Shown here one piece after another: positions 1 through 7,177 of a DNA stretch of 21,192 nucleotides. Each line of letters opens with the position of its first letter. Position 1 is the stretch's first letter. The notes beneath the pieces were generated by a model that searched no databases, was not told the DNA's origin, and saw only the letters and a program-made list of their open reading frames with translations. Source of the stretch: Proteobacteria bacterium UBA2383 (GTDB lineage Bacteria; Pseudomonadota; Gammaproteobacteria; Competibacterales; Competibacteraceae); assembly GCA_002343485.1 (NCBI GenBank), contig DDST01000023.1:30886-52077 (forward strand), given 5' to 3'. Both the position numbers and the translations under genes were made by a program.

Positions 1-128
1 CCTTCCAGAAACTTGCCGCCCAGCAGGGCGAAGCCGATGGCGGTGCCCAGCGCACCCATACCTAGAATCAAGGCTACGGCAATGACGGTCATACCCTGCA
101 CATTGGCAATCAAGCTTGCAGCTTCCAT
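1..128 (-). CDS. atpE: F1Fo ATP synthase subunit c, N-terminal part (runs off the window)
   Basis: Encodes the first 42 or so residues of the proteolipid subunit c, which forms the rotating membrane ring of Fo and carries protons. The visible peptide starts MEAASLIANVQGMTVIAVAL and continues with the glycine-rich first helix (GMGALGTAIGFALLGGKFLEG), typical of the family. The ion-carrying acidic residue in helix 2 lies outside the window. A GGGAGA ribosome binding site sits 6 bases before the ATG. It follows atpB on the same strand after a 95-bp spacer that contains stem-loops, as expected in an atp operon (atpI-atpB-atpE). The identity is secure from sequence and from context. Confidence 0.93.
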   Translation of the reverse strand, partial: MEAASLIANVQGMTVIAVALILGMGALGTAIGFALLGGKFLE

Positions 129-160
129 TTATGGTCTCCCGTTGAGAGGTTGGGGTGTGA

Positions 161-198
161 AAAAAACCGGATGGGAAACCCGGTTGCTTTGCAACCGG
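161..198 (-). promoter_or_regulatory. Overlapping stem-loops in the atpB-atpE spacer
   Basis: On the minus strand an 8-bp perfect stem (CCGGTTGC, loop AAA, GCAACCGG; 198 down to 180) comes first. Its 3' arm can instead pair with a downstream CCGGTT (170-165), which is followed by more T residues down to 161. The two hairpins are mutually exclusive. In E. coli the atpB-atpE spacer boosts atpE translation. Whether this structure enhances translation, marks RNA processing or attenuates is inference. Confidence 0.45.
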
Positions 199-223
199 AC
201 TCCATTAGAAATCTATTTGATAA

Positions 224-991
224 TTAATGATCCTCGTGCGCCATACTCAGGTACACGATGGTCAGCACCATGAAGATAAAAGCTTGCAGGGTGATAACCA
301 GGATATGAAACACGGCCCACGGCCAACCGAGGGTGAACTGAATCCACCAAGGCAGTAAGGCAATCAGAATAAAAATCAATTCGCCGGCATAAAGGTTGCC
401 AAACAACCGCAGGCCAAGCGAAATAGGCTTTGCCAGATCCTCGACAATCCGCAGCAATAGATTGAAAGGCATAAACCATTTGCCAAAAGGGTGGGTCAGC
501 ACTTCCATTGCGAAATGCGCCGGCCCCTTGACCTTGATGCTGTAGTAATAAACCAGCAGCAACACGGCAATCGACATACCAAACGTCGAATTCAGATCAG
601 TGGATGGGACTACACGCAAATAGGGGATCCCTAACAAGCCAGCGATAGCTGGCAGCAAATCAACAGGCACGAGATCCATGGCGTTCCACAAGAACACCCA
701 GATGAAGATCGTCAATGCCAGTGGTGCAATGACCGGATTGCGGCCATGAAAGGAATCCTTGACCTGGGTATCGACGAAATCGACCATGATCTCGCAGAAG
801 TTCTGCAATGGACCCGGCACGCCGCTGGTTGCAGATTTCGCCGCCTTCATGAACAGCCACAGGAACAGCGCCCCGAGGCTGATCGAAAAGAACATCGTAT
901 CAAGATGAAGCGTCCAGAACCCCTCGCCAACCTTGAGATTGGTCAAATGGTGGACAATGTATCCCGTTGCGGAATGACCACTTTCGCTCAT
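224..991 (-). CDS. atpB: F1Fo ATP synthase subunit a
   Basis: Membrane stator subunit of Fo. With the c-ring it forms the proton half-channels that drive ATP synthesis at the inner membrane. At 255 residues it is close to the usual proteobacterial length. It has several hydrophobic helices, and the signature LGLRLFGN near residues 192-199 contains the essential arginine (Arg195, equivalent to E. coli Arg210). Downstream are Glu204 and Gln236 in the final helices, at the places where E. coli has channel residues Glu219 and Gln252. The start codon overlaps the stop of atpI by 4 bp (ATGA), so translation is probably coupled. The gene is read with atpI and atpE as one operon. I see nothing abnormal. 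Confidence 0.97.
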   Translation of the reverse strand: MSESGHSATGYIVHHLTNLKVGEGFWTLHLDTMFFSISLGALFLWLFMKAAKSATSGVPGPLQNFCEIMVDFVDTQVKDSFHGRNPVIAPLALTIFIWVFLWNAMDLVPVDLLPAIAGLLGIPYLRVVPSTDLNSTFGMSIAVLLLVYYYSIKVKGPAHFAMEVLTHPFGKWFMPFNLLLRIVEDLAKPISLGLRLFGNLYAGELIFILIALLPWWIQFTLGWPWAVFHILVITLQAFIFMVLTIVYLSMAHEDH

Positions 992-1374
992 AGCGTCCTC
1001 ACCGAAGCATCGAATGTAAAAGGTAATGCCAGCCAGTACGCCATTAGCGCGGCCATATACGCCAGCAGGAGATGGAGAGGTGAAACCGGCAGCCAGAGGA
1101 GTGCGACACTGAGTAGAAGAATGGTCAACAACAATTTGACAACCTCGCCCATATAAAACGCCTGGGCAACCTTGGCAGCGGGTGAGCCAATGCGTACTGA
1201 AAAAACTTTGCTGGCGAAATAGAAGGTGACCAGCGTACTGATTCCGCCACCGGCCACCGCAGAATACGCAGCACGAAAATCACTGAGAGCTAGGGAGATC
1301 GTAGCGACCAGCAGCGTAGCGAGCAGTTGAATAGCAATAATTATCCGGGTGACTTGTTTTGCGCCCATGATCAT
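988..1374 (-). CDS. atpI: ATP synthase protein I (accessory Fo assembly factor)
   Basis: Small hydrophobic protein of 128 residues with four predicted membrane segments (about residues 9-30, 36-58, 76-96 and 99-118). It matches the AtpI family by size, membrane pattern and position as first gene of the atp operon, directly before atpB. The family helps c-ring assembly but is not a core subunit. It overlaps atpB by 4 bp. Two starts are possible: the ATG at 1374 and a second ATG two codons later at 1368. An AGGA lies about 8 bases before the second, so 1368 may be the true start. The sequence is poorly conserved within the family, so context carries much of the assignment. Confidence 0.85.
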   Translation of the reverse strand: MIMGAKQVTRIIIAIQLLATLLVATISLALSDFRAAYSAVAGGGISTLVTFYFASKVFSVRIGSPAAKVAQAFYMGEVVKLLLTILLLSVALLWLPVSPLHLLLAYMAALMAYWLALPFTFDASVRTL

Positions 1375-1531
1375 AATCCTAATGATCCAGACGCTGCGTT
1401 ATGCTGGACATGTTTGTAATCGTTATCTTTATTAGTCTATTCGGGTTTTATTGTGTCTTTCTCTACAGCGCTCCAGCATCCTGCTCAAAATCTCCTGCTC
1501 CCAATTTACCTTGCCTGTAGAGCACACCAAA

Positions 1532-1561
1532 ATTATAGGGAATATAGCGTATCAGGGTCAA
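1532..1561 (-). promoter_or_regulatory. Sigma-70 promoter for the atp operon
   Basis: On the minus strand TTGACC (1561-1556) and TATAAT (1537-1532) are separated by 18 bp. This gives five of six matches in the -35 box and six of six in the -10 box. It lies between the parB stop and the atpI start and leaves a leader of roughly 150 nt before atpI. It would let the atp genes be transcribed independently of rsmG-parA-parB. Confidence 0.7.
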
Positions 1562-1575
1562 CGAAAATCGCCATA

Positions 1576-2466
1576 TCACTTAATCCTGGCAATCACACCA
1601 TCCAATTCATCCAGACTGTTATATTGGATGATGACACTCCCTTTGCCGGAAGCACCATGCCGAACCCGGACCCGAGCGCCCAGCCGTTCCGACAAGTTGT
1701 CCTGCAACAAACGGATATTTGGATCAGCCGATAATGGCGCTGTAGCAGGGGCTACAGCATCTGATTGTTGCAGGCGGCGGGCCAGTTGTTCAGTCTCTCG
1801 TGCTGACAATCCACGTAGCAAGATCTGATGCGCGGCTTCTCGCTGCAAAGCGGGCGGCAACGGCAGCAAAGCACGGGCATGGCCCATATCTAGCTTGCGC
1901 TCCCGTACCAGTTGTCCGACCTCCTCACTCAACTCCAATAAACGGAGCAGATTCGTCACTGCCGCTCGTGACCGGCCAACAGCATCAGCAGCCTGTTGGT
2001 GCGTTAGCTGAAATTCGTCGATCAACCGTTGTAGAGCGGTGGCTTCTTCCAGAGGATTAAGATCTTCGCGCTGGATATTTTCGATAAGCGCCACGGCGAT
2101 GGCCGCCTGATCCGGCACATCGCGGATTACCGCTGGCACCTCGTGCAAACCAGCCAGTTGCGCTGCCCGCCAACGCCGCTCGCCAGCGATTAATTCATAG
2201 CGGTTCCCATCCAGAGGACGTACCAGCACTGGCTGCACCACACCTTGCGCGCGGATCGACTCAGCCAATTCGTGCAAAGTATCCTGGCGTAAATCCTGGC
2301 GTGGCTGATAGCGGCCCCGGCAGATCTGCTCGACAGGCAATTGCCGCAAGGTTTCCGGTGCTTCCGGGACCGGAACGGTCGATGTTGTCATTCCTTCTCG
2401 TGTCGCTGCTGCCGCACCAAGCAGCGCATCCAGCCCACGGCCCAAGCCACCCTTTTTACGGATCAT
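1576..2466 (-). CDS. parB: Chromosome partitioning protein ParB (Spo0J family)
   Basis: CTP-dependent DNA clamp that loads at parS sites near the origin and works with ParA to segregate chromosomes. At 296 residues it has the usual length. The N-terminus carries the basic GLGRGLDALLG motif (7-17), which interacts with ParA. The CTP-binding core has GERRWRA (95-101) and ENIQRE (129-134). A helix-turn-helix follows at about 153-174, and the C-terminal dimerisation region ends at LDELDGVIARIK. The start overlaps the parA stop by 4 bp, so the pair is coupled. This copy is chromosomal, judging by its position between rsmG and the atp operon. I found no clear parS palindrome inside the window. Confidence 0.97.
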   Translation of the reverse strand: MIRKKGGLGRGLDALLGAAAATREGMTTSTVPVPEAPETLRQLPVEQICRGRYQPRQDLRQDTLHELAESIRAQGVVQPVLVRPLDGNRYELIAGERRWRAAQLAGLHEVPAVIRDVPDQAAIAVALIENIQREDLNPLEEATALQRLIDEFQLTHQQAADAVGRSRAAVTNLLRLLELSEEVGQLVRERKLDMGHARALLPLPPALQREAAHQILLRGLSARETEQLARRLQQSDAVAPATAPLSADPNIRLLQDNLSERLGARVRVRHGASGKGSVIIQYNSLDELDGVIARIK

Positions 2467-3263
2467 GCGCTAGCTCCGCTTTCCTTTTTTGCGGCAGGCC
2501 GTCGCAACCGTTTCCGCACTTCCTTAGCCAGCTCGCGATAGCTTTGCGCGCCACGCGAGTTGTCATCGTAATGGATGATCGGCAATCCATAACTCGGCGC
2601 CTCGGCCAACCGCACGTTGCGGGGAATCAGCGTTTCAAACACTGTTGCTCCGAAATGTTCGGCAATCTGATTCGATACATCATTAGCCAAGCGATTGCGA
2701 GGATCGAACATAGTTCGCAATACCCCTTCGATCCGCAGGTCGGGATTAGTGGACTTGCGCACTTTTTCAACCGTATCCAGCAACGCGGATAAGCCTTCCA
2801 AGGCATAGTACTCGCATTGCACAGGGATGATCACTGATTGGGCAGCGGTTAGAGCATTGACTGTCAACATGTTCAACGATGGCGGACAATCGATCAGAAT
2901 GACATCAAAATTCCATATCACTGGAGCCAAGGCATCACGCAACCGGTCGGGCGCATTATCAATTTTCAACAGGCCGACTTCAGCGGCAGTCAGGTCGCCG
3001 TTGGCCGGCAGCAACCGCATCTGGGCTTTCTCGACCCACTGCAAAGCATCTGACAGCGTCGCTTCGCCTAACAACACTTCGTAACTGGTAGCGGATACTG
3101 TGTGTTTGTTCACCCCACAGCCCATAGTCGCATTGCCCTGCGGGTCAAGATCAACCAGTAAAACCCCTTGACGCAATGCCGACAGACAGGCAGCCAGGTT
3201 GACCGCAGTGGTAGTCTTGCCGACACCACCTTTCTGATTAGTAATGGCGATGATGTGTGCCAT
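2463..3263 (-). CDS. parA: Chromosome partitioning ATPase ParA (Soj family)
   Basis: Deviant Walker-type ATPase that binds DNA non-specifically and positions ParB-parS complexes. The deviant Walker A motif KGGVGKTT occupies residues 11-18, with signature Lys11 and P-loop Lys16. A VDLDPQGN motif follows at 37-44 and a Walker B-like ILIDCPPS at 121-128. The protein has 266 residues, the size of chromosomal Soj proteins, and lacks the N-terminal DNA-binding domain of plasmid ParA. It lies 11 bp downstream of rsmG and overlaps parB by 4 bp, forming one transcription unit. Confidence 0.97.
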   Translation of the reverse strand: MAHIIAITNQKGGVGKTTTAVNLAACLSALRQGVLLVDLDPQGNATMGCGVNKHTVSATSYEVLLGEATLSDALQWVEKAQMRLLPANGDLTAAEVGLLKIDNAPDRLRDALAPVIWNFDVILIDCPPSLNMLTVNALTAAQSVIIPVQCEYYALEGLSALLDTVEKVRKSTNPDLRIEGVLRTMFDPRNRLANDVSNQIAEHFGATVFETLIPRNVRLAEAPSYGLPIIHYDDNSRGAQSYRELAKEVRKRLRRPAAKKESGASA

Positions 3264-3274
3264 AAGTCTCAGTC

Positions 3275-3907
3275 TCAGGAAACAGGGACGGGCGCCAGAT
3301 GCACCAAATGGCGCTCGGCATCCAATCCCGGGATATATAATGGGTAAACGCCAACCAGGCTATAATCCAATGGCAAGCAGGCCAGCTCATCATCGGGGAA
3401 AATACCCTTCATCGCCAACAATTGGCCTTGCGGGGCACACAACCGGCCGGCGCTCGCCAGCAATTCCGCCAGGGTCGCGAACGCCCGTGACACGACGCAA
3501 TCAAATAAGGGATACGGCCGATAATCCTCAACCCGGCTACGTACCACTTCAATATTAGTAAGGTGCAGCTCTGCGGTTGCCTGGATAAGAAACCGGGTGC
3601 GTTTGCCATTGCTATCCAGCAGGCAGAACGCACACTCCGGCCGGGCGATAGCTAGCGGAATACCCGGCAACCCGGCGCCGCTCCCGACATCCAGCACACG
3701 CCCCCTCCCGATCCAAGGCCAGATCGACAAACTGTCCAGAACATGTCGAACTACCATCGCTTCTGGATCACGCACTGCTGTTAGGTTGTAGGCACGATTC
3801 CAACGTTCCAGTAGCCCCAGATAGGCCGCCAGTTGTTCGGCCGCCCTGCTGGATAAGGGAATACCCAGCCGTTCGCTGCCATCGATGATGGATTGTTCGA
3901 TACTCAT
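3275..3907 (-). CDS. rsmG: 16S rRNA (guanine-527-N7)-methyltransferase RsmG
   Basis: SAM-dependent enzyme (formerly GidB) that methylates G527 in the 530 loop of 16S rRNA. It has 210 residues, as usual. The SAM-binding motif I reads VLDVGSGAGLPG (71-82). RHVLDS (54-59), VVSRAF (138-143) and AMKG (165-168) are further family marks. In many gammaproteobacteria mnmG precedes rsmG. Here the DNA directly upstream is insertion-sequence debris instead. The ATG at 3907 has no strong Shine-Dalgarno sequence before it, so expression may depend on a promoter brought or altered by the upstream rearrangement. That last point is inference. Confidence 0.95.
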   Translation of the reverse strand: MSIEQSIIDGSERLGIPLSSRAAEQLAAYLGLLERWNRAYNLTAVRDPEAMVVRHVLDSLSIWPWIGRGRVLDVGSGAGLPGIPLAIARPECAFCLLDSNGKRTRFLIQATAELHLTNIEVVRSRVEDYRPYPLFDCVVSRAFATLAELLASAGRLCAPQGQLLAMKGIFPDDELACLPLDYSLVGVYPLYIPGLDAERHLVHLAPVPVS

Positions 3908-4003
3908 GAACCGTAGTGTTTACTTTTAGGATCGTTTTGAGGGTAAAGCCCGAAAACCCGGGGGTTGCCGGTTATGTGATTCCGCTAAGACCCATAGAGC
4001 CTC

Positions 4004-4114
4004 CTGGCGCGCACTACTCCTGTAATACTTGATCGTCATGGCAGCTTGGAACGACTATCGCTCCGCCCTCGTCATCTTCGCAGCCGCTTGCTTCAAATCT
4101 TCAGTGTGAGTACA
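4004..4114 (-). pseudogene. Fragment resembling the N-terminus of an ISAzo13-like transposase
   Basis: Reading down from 4114 gives THTEDLKQAAAKMTRAER, then a TAG stop at 4057-4055, then SFQAAMTIKYYRSSARQ. From memory this resembles the N-terminal region of ISAzo13/Rhodopirellula-type transposases (pattern AAAKMTG..RRxFQAxVTxxYxxGSARxAE). Only about 37 codons remain, with no catalytic domain. It abuts the IS1-family remnant at about 4115, so it looks like one piece of a mosaic of dead elements upstream of rsmG. The family call rests on memory without any database search and could be wrong. Confidence 0.4.
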
Positions 4115-4526
4115 TCCAAGGTCTTGCGAACGAAGCGGCCCCGGCGCTGGTGCAGAGTATTGTCGAAGCGCTCGATGTGGCTGGCGGGATCTTTAGAATA
4201 CGCGGCTCGATGTTGGGCGGCAGGCAGGGCATTGAACCGGGCGGGAGCCAGAGCCGCTCCCAAAGGGGCAAATCCTGGGCTTTTTTTGAGCCATGCCGAT
4301 ACCGTGTTGTGCGACATCCCGAATAGACGGGTTCATCCCCGCAGGGAGGCGTACTCCTGATAGGCGCGCAGAATTCGCTGTTTTGCCATTTCCGTATACT
4401 CTAGCGCGCAAGGATTCTCCCGAAAGCTGCGCCTGCATCCACCATATTTATAACGCTGCTTGCCGTTGCCAGTTTTACCGTGCTGCTTGGTGTAGCTGCC
4501 TACTGCCACAGATGATCACAGTTCAT
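4115..4526 (-). pseudogene. Broken IS1-family transposase
   Basis: Pieces of an IS1-type InsA/InsB protein are visible in order. The N-terminus reads MNCDH from the ATG at 4526, then there is a frame loss. Next come HGKTGNGKQRYKYGGCRRSF (zinc-ribbon region) and a helix-turn-helix reading QRILRAYQEYASLRG, a TGA stop at 4335-4333, then TRLFGMSHNTVSAWLKK. A run of seven A (minus strand, 4287-4281) is where IS1 elements often carry their slippage site. After an apparent deletion of the catalytic middle the typical SHIERFDNTLHQRRGRFVRK appears, ending at about 4115. About 410 nt remain of an expected 700 or so. The copy cannot make an active transposase. Confidence 0.75.
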
Positions 4527-4649
4527 CTTACCATGATAACCTTGCTCATCTCAGTGAGCCATTGCCCGTACTGGTGTGTTTACCTGCTGCCACAGTGATC
4601 ACAGTTCATCTTACCATGATAACCTTGCTCGCCTCAGTGAGTCACTACC
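4489..4649 (-). repeat. Tandem duplication (about 83 bp) of the IS1-family left end
   Basis: Copy A (about 4489-4566) and copy B (about 4573-4649) are offset by 83-84 bp and share a nearly identical core: 4513-4547 matches 4596-4630. Both contain the start of the transposase gene on the minus strand. Copy B reads MNCDHCGSR then TAA. Copy A has an extra base after MNCDH. Both carry a terminal-repeat-like end (GGTAGTGACTCACTGAG in B, GGCAATGGCTCACTGAG in A). Copy A continues into the broken transposase and copy B is an orphan end. Confidence 0.7.
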
Positions 4650-4978
4650 AGTTATTCCACTTTATGGAGGCATAAGGCTCATCACAGCAGATACATCGGG
4701 TCAAGATCCACCTTGGGCTAAGACGCGACAAATCGTGATCGCCAACAACGAATGGATGGTAGCCTTTGCACTGCGTTCCGGCCAAGCGATCGCCGGGCAG
4801 AAGGTAATTCTAGCGCTGACCCTGACAGGCGATTTGATCGAAGAAACCGCCGAGACGATAAAGGCGATCACTGCTGCAGCGATCATCATTCCCAATCCCA
4901 GCCGAAGGTTGCCTGCTGGCGTCAGCCCCGGTGAGCTTCGAAGTATCGATCAAACCTGCCCCGGCGGTACGAGAAGGC
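4650..4978. other. Stretch without an assigned gene; contains an open plus-strand frame
   Basis: Between the IS1 end and the DUF1223 start I recognise no gene. One plus-strand frame has a protein-like composition: from a GTG at 4735 it reads VIANNEWMVAFALRSGQAIA and goes on to IIIPNP near 4906. The same frame then stays open into the DUF1223 gene. No ribosome binding site supports a start. It may be a remnant of a displaced gene or chance. Other open frames here are antisense and no more convincing. Confidence 0.3.
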
Positions 4979-5770
4979 ATGAAAACACTATCATTGGCGA
5001 TCACTCTAATTGTAACGCTAATGGGGGGGCGTTCTCTGTTAGCGCAACCCGCAAGCTGTACAGCGGCCAGCACACCCAACCGCACGGCGCTCGTGGAGCT
5101 CTACACCTCCGAAGGTTGCAGCAGTTGCCCGCCAGCGGACCGCTGGCTGACCAGGCAAACCACTCAAACCAGGGATTCACGCCAGATCGTGGCATTAGCA
5201 TTCCATGTCGATTACTGGGATCGCCTGGGCTGGAAGGACCGCTTCGCTCAGCCCGCATTCAGCGCTCGACAACGGGGATTAGCTGCACAGCAAGGTTCTC
5301 GTACCGTGTACACACCGCAGATCCTAATCAGCGGCCAAACCCTATTGCAGTGGCAATGGCCAGATGCATTCCAGCAGCGGGTAACCGGCATCACGTCACA
5401 ACCAGCGCCAGCGGATCTTCAAATTGAATTACTCCCAGAACCTGGACAATGGCAGGTACGGACCCTCGGCCGGATACACGCACCGGTAGCGCGGCGTAAG
5501 ATGGGAGTCTTTGTGGCGGTCTATCAAGACCAGCTCAGCAGCCAAGTGACCGCCGGGGAGAATGCGGGGGAACGCTTGCGGCATGACTGGGTCGTGCGAG
5601 CGCTGCTGGGACCGCTGGGGATCGGCCCCGACGGGCATTTTTCTCACACCGTATCGGTTTCCCTGCCCGATGAATTTGTGCCTCAAGATGCCGGCATCGT
5701 GGTTTTTCTTCAGCAGATTCAGAATGGGGAAGTGCTGCAAGCATTGGCGCTGGCCGCTTGCTCAAGTTGA
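4979..5770 (+). CDS. Secreted DUF1223 protein (thioredoxin-like fold)
   Basis: Protein of 263 residues matching the DUF1223 family, which has a thioredoxin-like fold and no settled function. The N-terminus MKTLSLAITLIVTLMGGRSL is a signal peptide with likely cleavage after about residue 22. The mature part begins with LVELYTSEGCSSCPPAD (about 38-54), where the CxxC pair is Cys47 and Cys50. FHVDYWDRLGW (75-85) is another family mark. I chose the ATG at 4979 because the frame upstream (from 4931) would place non-signal residues before the hydrophobic segment. Its Shine-Dalgarno candidate GAGAAGG is unusually close. It converges with gcvPA, with 36 bp between the stops. A periplasmic location is inferred from the signal peptide. 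Confidence 0.85.
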   Translation: MKTLSLAITLIVTLMGGRSLLAQPASCTAASTPNRTALVELYTSEGCSSCPPADRWLTRQTTQTRDSRQIVALAFHVDYWDRLGWKDRFAQPAFSARQRGLAAQQGSRTVYTPQILISGQTLLQWQWPDAFQQRVTGITSQPAPADLQIELLPEPGQWQVRTLGRIHAPVARRKMGVFVAVYQDQLSSQVTAGENAGERLRHDWVVRALLGPLGIGPDGHFSHTVSVSLPDEFVPQDAGIVVFLQQIQNGEVLQALALAACSS

Positions 5771-5806
5771 TTGACCGGCAAACGTAACTGCACGGCATCA
5801 ATCGTC

Positions 5807-7162
5807 TTAAACCATCATCGCCAGCGCCTCAGCATACTGCCGTAAATCCGCCTCGGTGCGAGTCTCCGTTGCGCAAACCAGCAGTGCGTTTCCCAATTCG
5901 GGGTATTCACTGCTCAGATCAAAGCCACCGAGAATGCCACGCGCCAATAATCCATCCAAAATTTCACTTGCCGGATGCGGCAACTTCAACACTGCTTCAT
6001 GAAACATGGGACGGTTAAATATCTGGCTGACGCCCGGAATCGCACTCAACAGTTCCACCAGCATCCGGGTATTCGCATGACAGATTGCCGCAACCTGCTC
6101 TAATCCATGCGGGCCGAGCAGCGACAGATATAAGGTAGCGGCAGTCACCATTAGACCCTGATTCGTGCAGATATTCGACGTAGCTTTGGAACGCCGGATG
6201 TGCTGCTCGCGGGCTTGCAACGTGAGAGTAAACCCAGGTTTTCCATCCAGATCTACAGTGCGTCCCACCAACCGGCCTGGCATTTGCCGCACTAATTCCT
6301 TCCGGCAACACAGGAAACCGAAGTAGGGACCGCCTGAGTTGAGCGGCGAGCCGAATGGCTGGCCATCGCCGCAGGTAATGTCGGCGCCAGTCCGGCCCCA
6401 TTCCCCTGGTGGCTTGAGTACTGCTAATGTTGTGGGGTTGACCACCGCCACCGCCAGCAGGTCATGGCGATGCGCCCAGTCAGTCAGCTCGTCGACGTCC
6501 TCCAGCACCCCAAAGAAATTAGGTTGCGGAATAACCAGTGCCGCAAAATCCTGGCCGGCATAAGGCACCAGTGCCTCCTTCAAGGTATGGCCGCCTGACG
6601 GGTCATAGGGCAATGTTACCAGTTCGATGTCCTGATTATGGACGATAGAACGGACAGCCTTCCGGTAGAAAGGATGTAGCGTTCGAGGAACCAACACTCG
6701 CTTGGATTTAGATTTACGGTTGGCACGCACCGCCATCAATAGCGCTTCAGCCAGCGCCGACGCCCCATCATATAGTGATGCGTTTGAGACGGCCATGCCA
6801 GTCAGCCCGGCCATCATGCTCTGATACTCATAGAGTACTTGCAACGTACCCTGGCTGGCTTCCGGCTGATAGGGCGTGTAGGCGCTGTAGAATTCCCCAC
6901 GCCCAGCAATTTCCCACACTGCCGCGGGAATATGGTGCTCATAAGCACCGGCACCTAGAAAGCACAGAGGCTGTGAAAGCTCCGCTGCCCGCTCTGTCAT
7001 CAGCCGGCTGACTTGCCATTCAGTTAAGGCATCTGGCAAAGCCGGTAACTCGCTGATGCGCAAGGAGGGCGGGATTTCATCAAACAAGGTTTCAAGCGCC
7101 GGAACGTCAATGGTGTCTAGCATCACCCGGACATCATCCAGGGTATGGGGAATAAATGGCAT
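5807..7162 (-). CDS. gcvPA: Glycine dehydrogenase (decarboxylating) subunit 1 (P-protein, N-terminal half)
   Basis: Subunit 1 of the two-part P-protein of the glycine cleavage system, which decarboxylates glycine and passes the aminomethyl group to the lipoyl arm of GcvH. At 451 residues it has the usual length for GcvPA. The N-terminus MPFIPHTLDDVRVMLDTIDV and the conserved YTPYQPEASQGTLQVLYEYQ region (about 96-115) are characteristic. The PLP-binding lysine of the enzyme lies on subunit 2 (GcvPB), so this protein needs a partner. An AGGGAGG ribosome binding site precedes the ATG, and the gene follows gcvH by 15 bp. Immediately downstream is the convergent DUF1223 gene and no gcvPB, so the partner must be encoded elsewhere. 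Confidence 0.95.
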   Translation of the reverse strand: MPFIPHTLDDVRVMLDTIDVPALETLFDEIPPSLRISELPALPDALTEWQVSRLMTERAAELSQPLCFLGAGAYEHHIPAAVWEIAGRGEFYSAYTPYQPEASQGTLQVLYEYQSMMAGLTGMAVSNASLYDGASALAEALLMAVRANRKSKSKRVLVPRTLHPFYRKAVRSIVHNQDIELVTLPYDPSGGHTLKEALVPYAGQDFAALVIPQPNFFGVLEDVDELTDWAHRHDLLAVAVVNPTTLAVLKPPGEWGRTGADITCGDGQPFGSPLNSGGPYFGFLCCRKELVRQMPGRLVGRTVDLDGKPGFTLTLQAREQHIRRSKATSNICTNQGLMVTAATLYLSLLGPHGLEQVAAICHANTRMLVELLSAIPGVSQIFNRPMFHEAVLKLPHPASEILDGLLARGILGGFDLSSEYPELGNALLVCATETRTEADLRQYAEALAMMV

Positions 7163-7177
7163 GAATAGAATGCCTCC

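Noticed and set aside
3945..3962. CCCG...CGGG with a short T run upstream of rsmG (minus) as an intrinsic terminator
   Set aside because: The stem is only four base pairs and the T run only three, too weak to list as a terminator.
1375..4020. parS sites near parAB
   Set aside because: No palindrome close to the consensus core GTTTCACGTGAAAC was found in the spacers around rsmG-parA-parB. Sites may lie elsewhere.
4576..5427. A 283-codon open frame on plus through the DUF1223 region
   Set aside because: It overlaps most of the DUF1223 gene in another frame. From about 4980 onward its translation looks random, with no domain or ribosome binding site. Only the part before 4930 is kept as an unexplained stretch.
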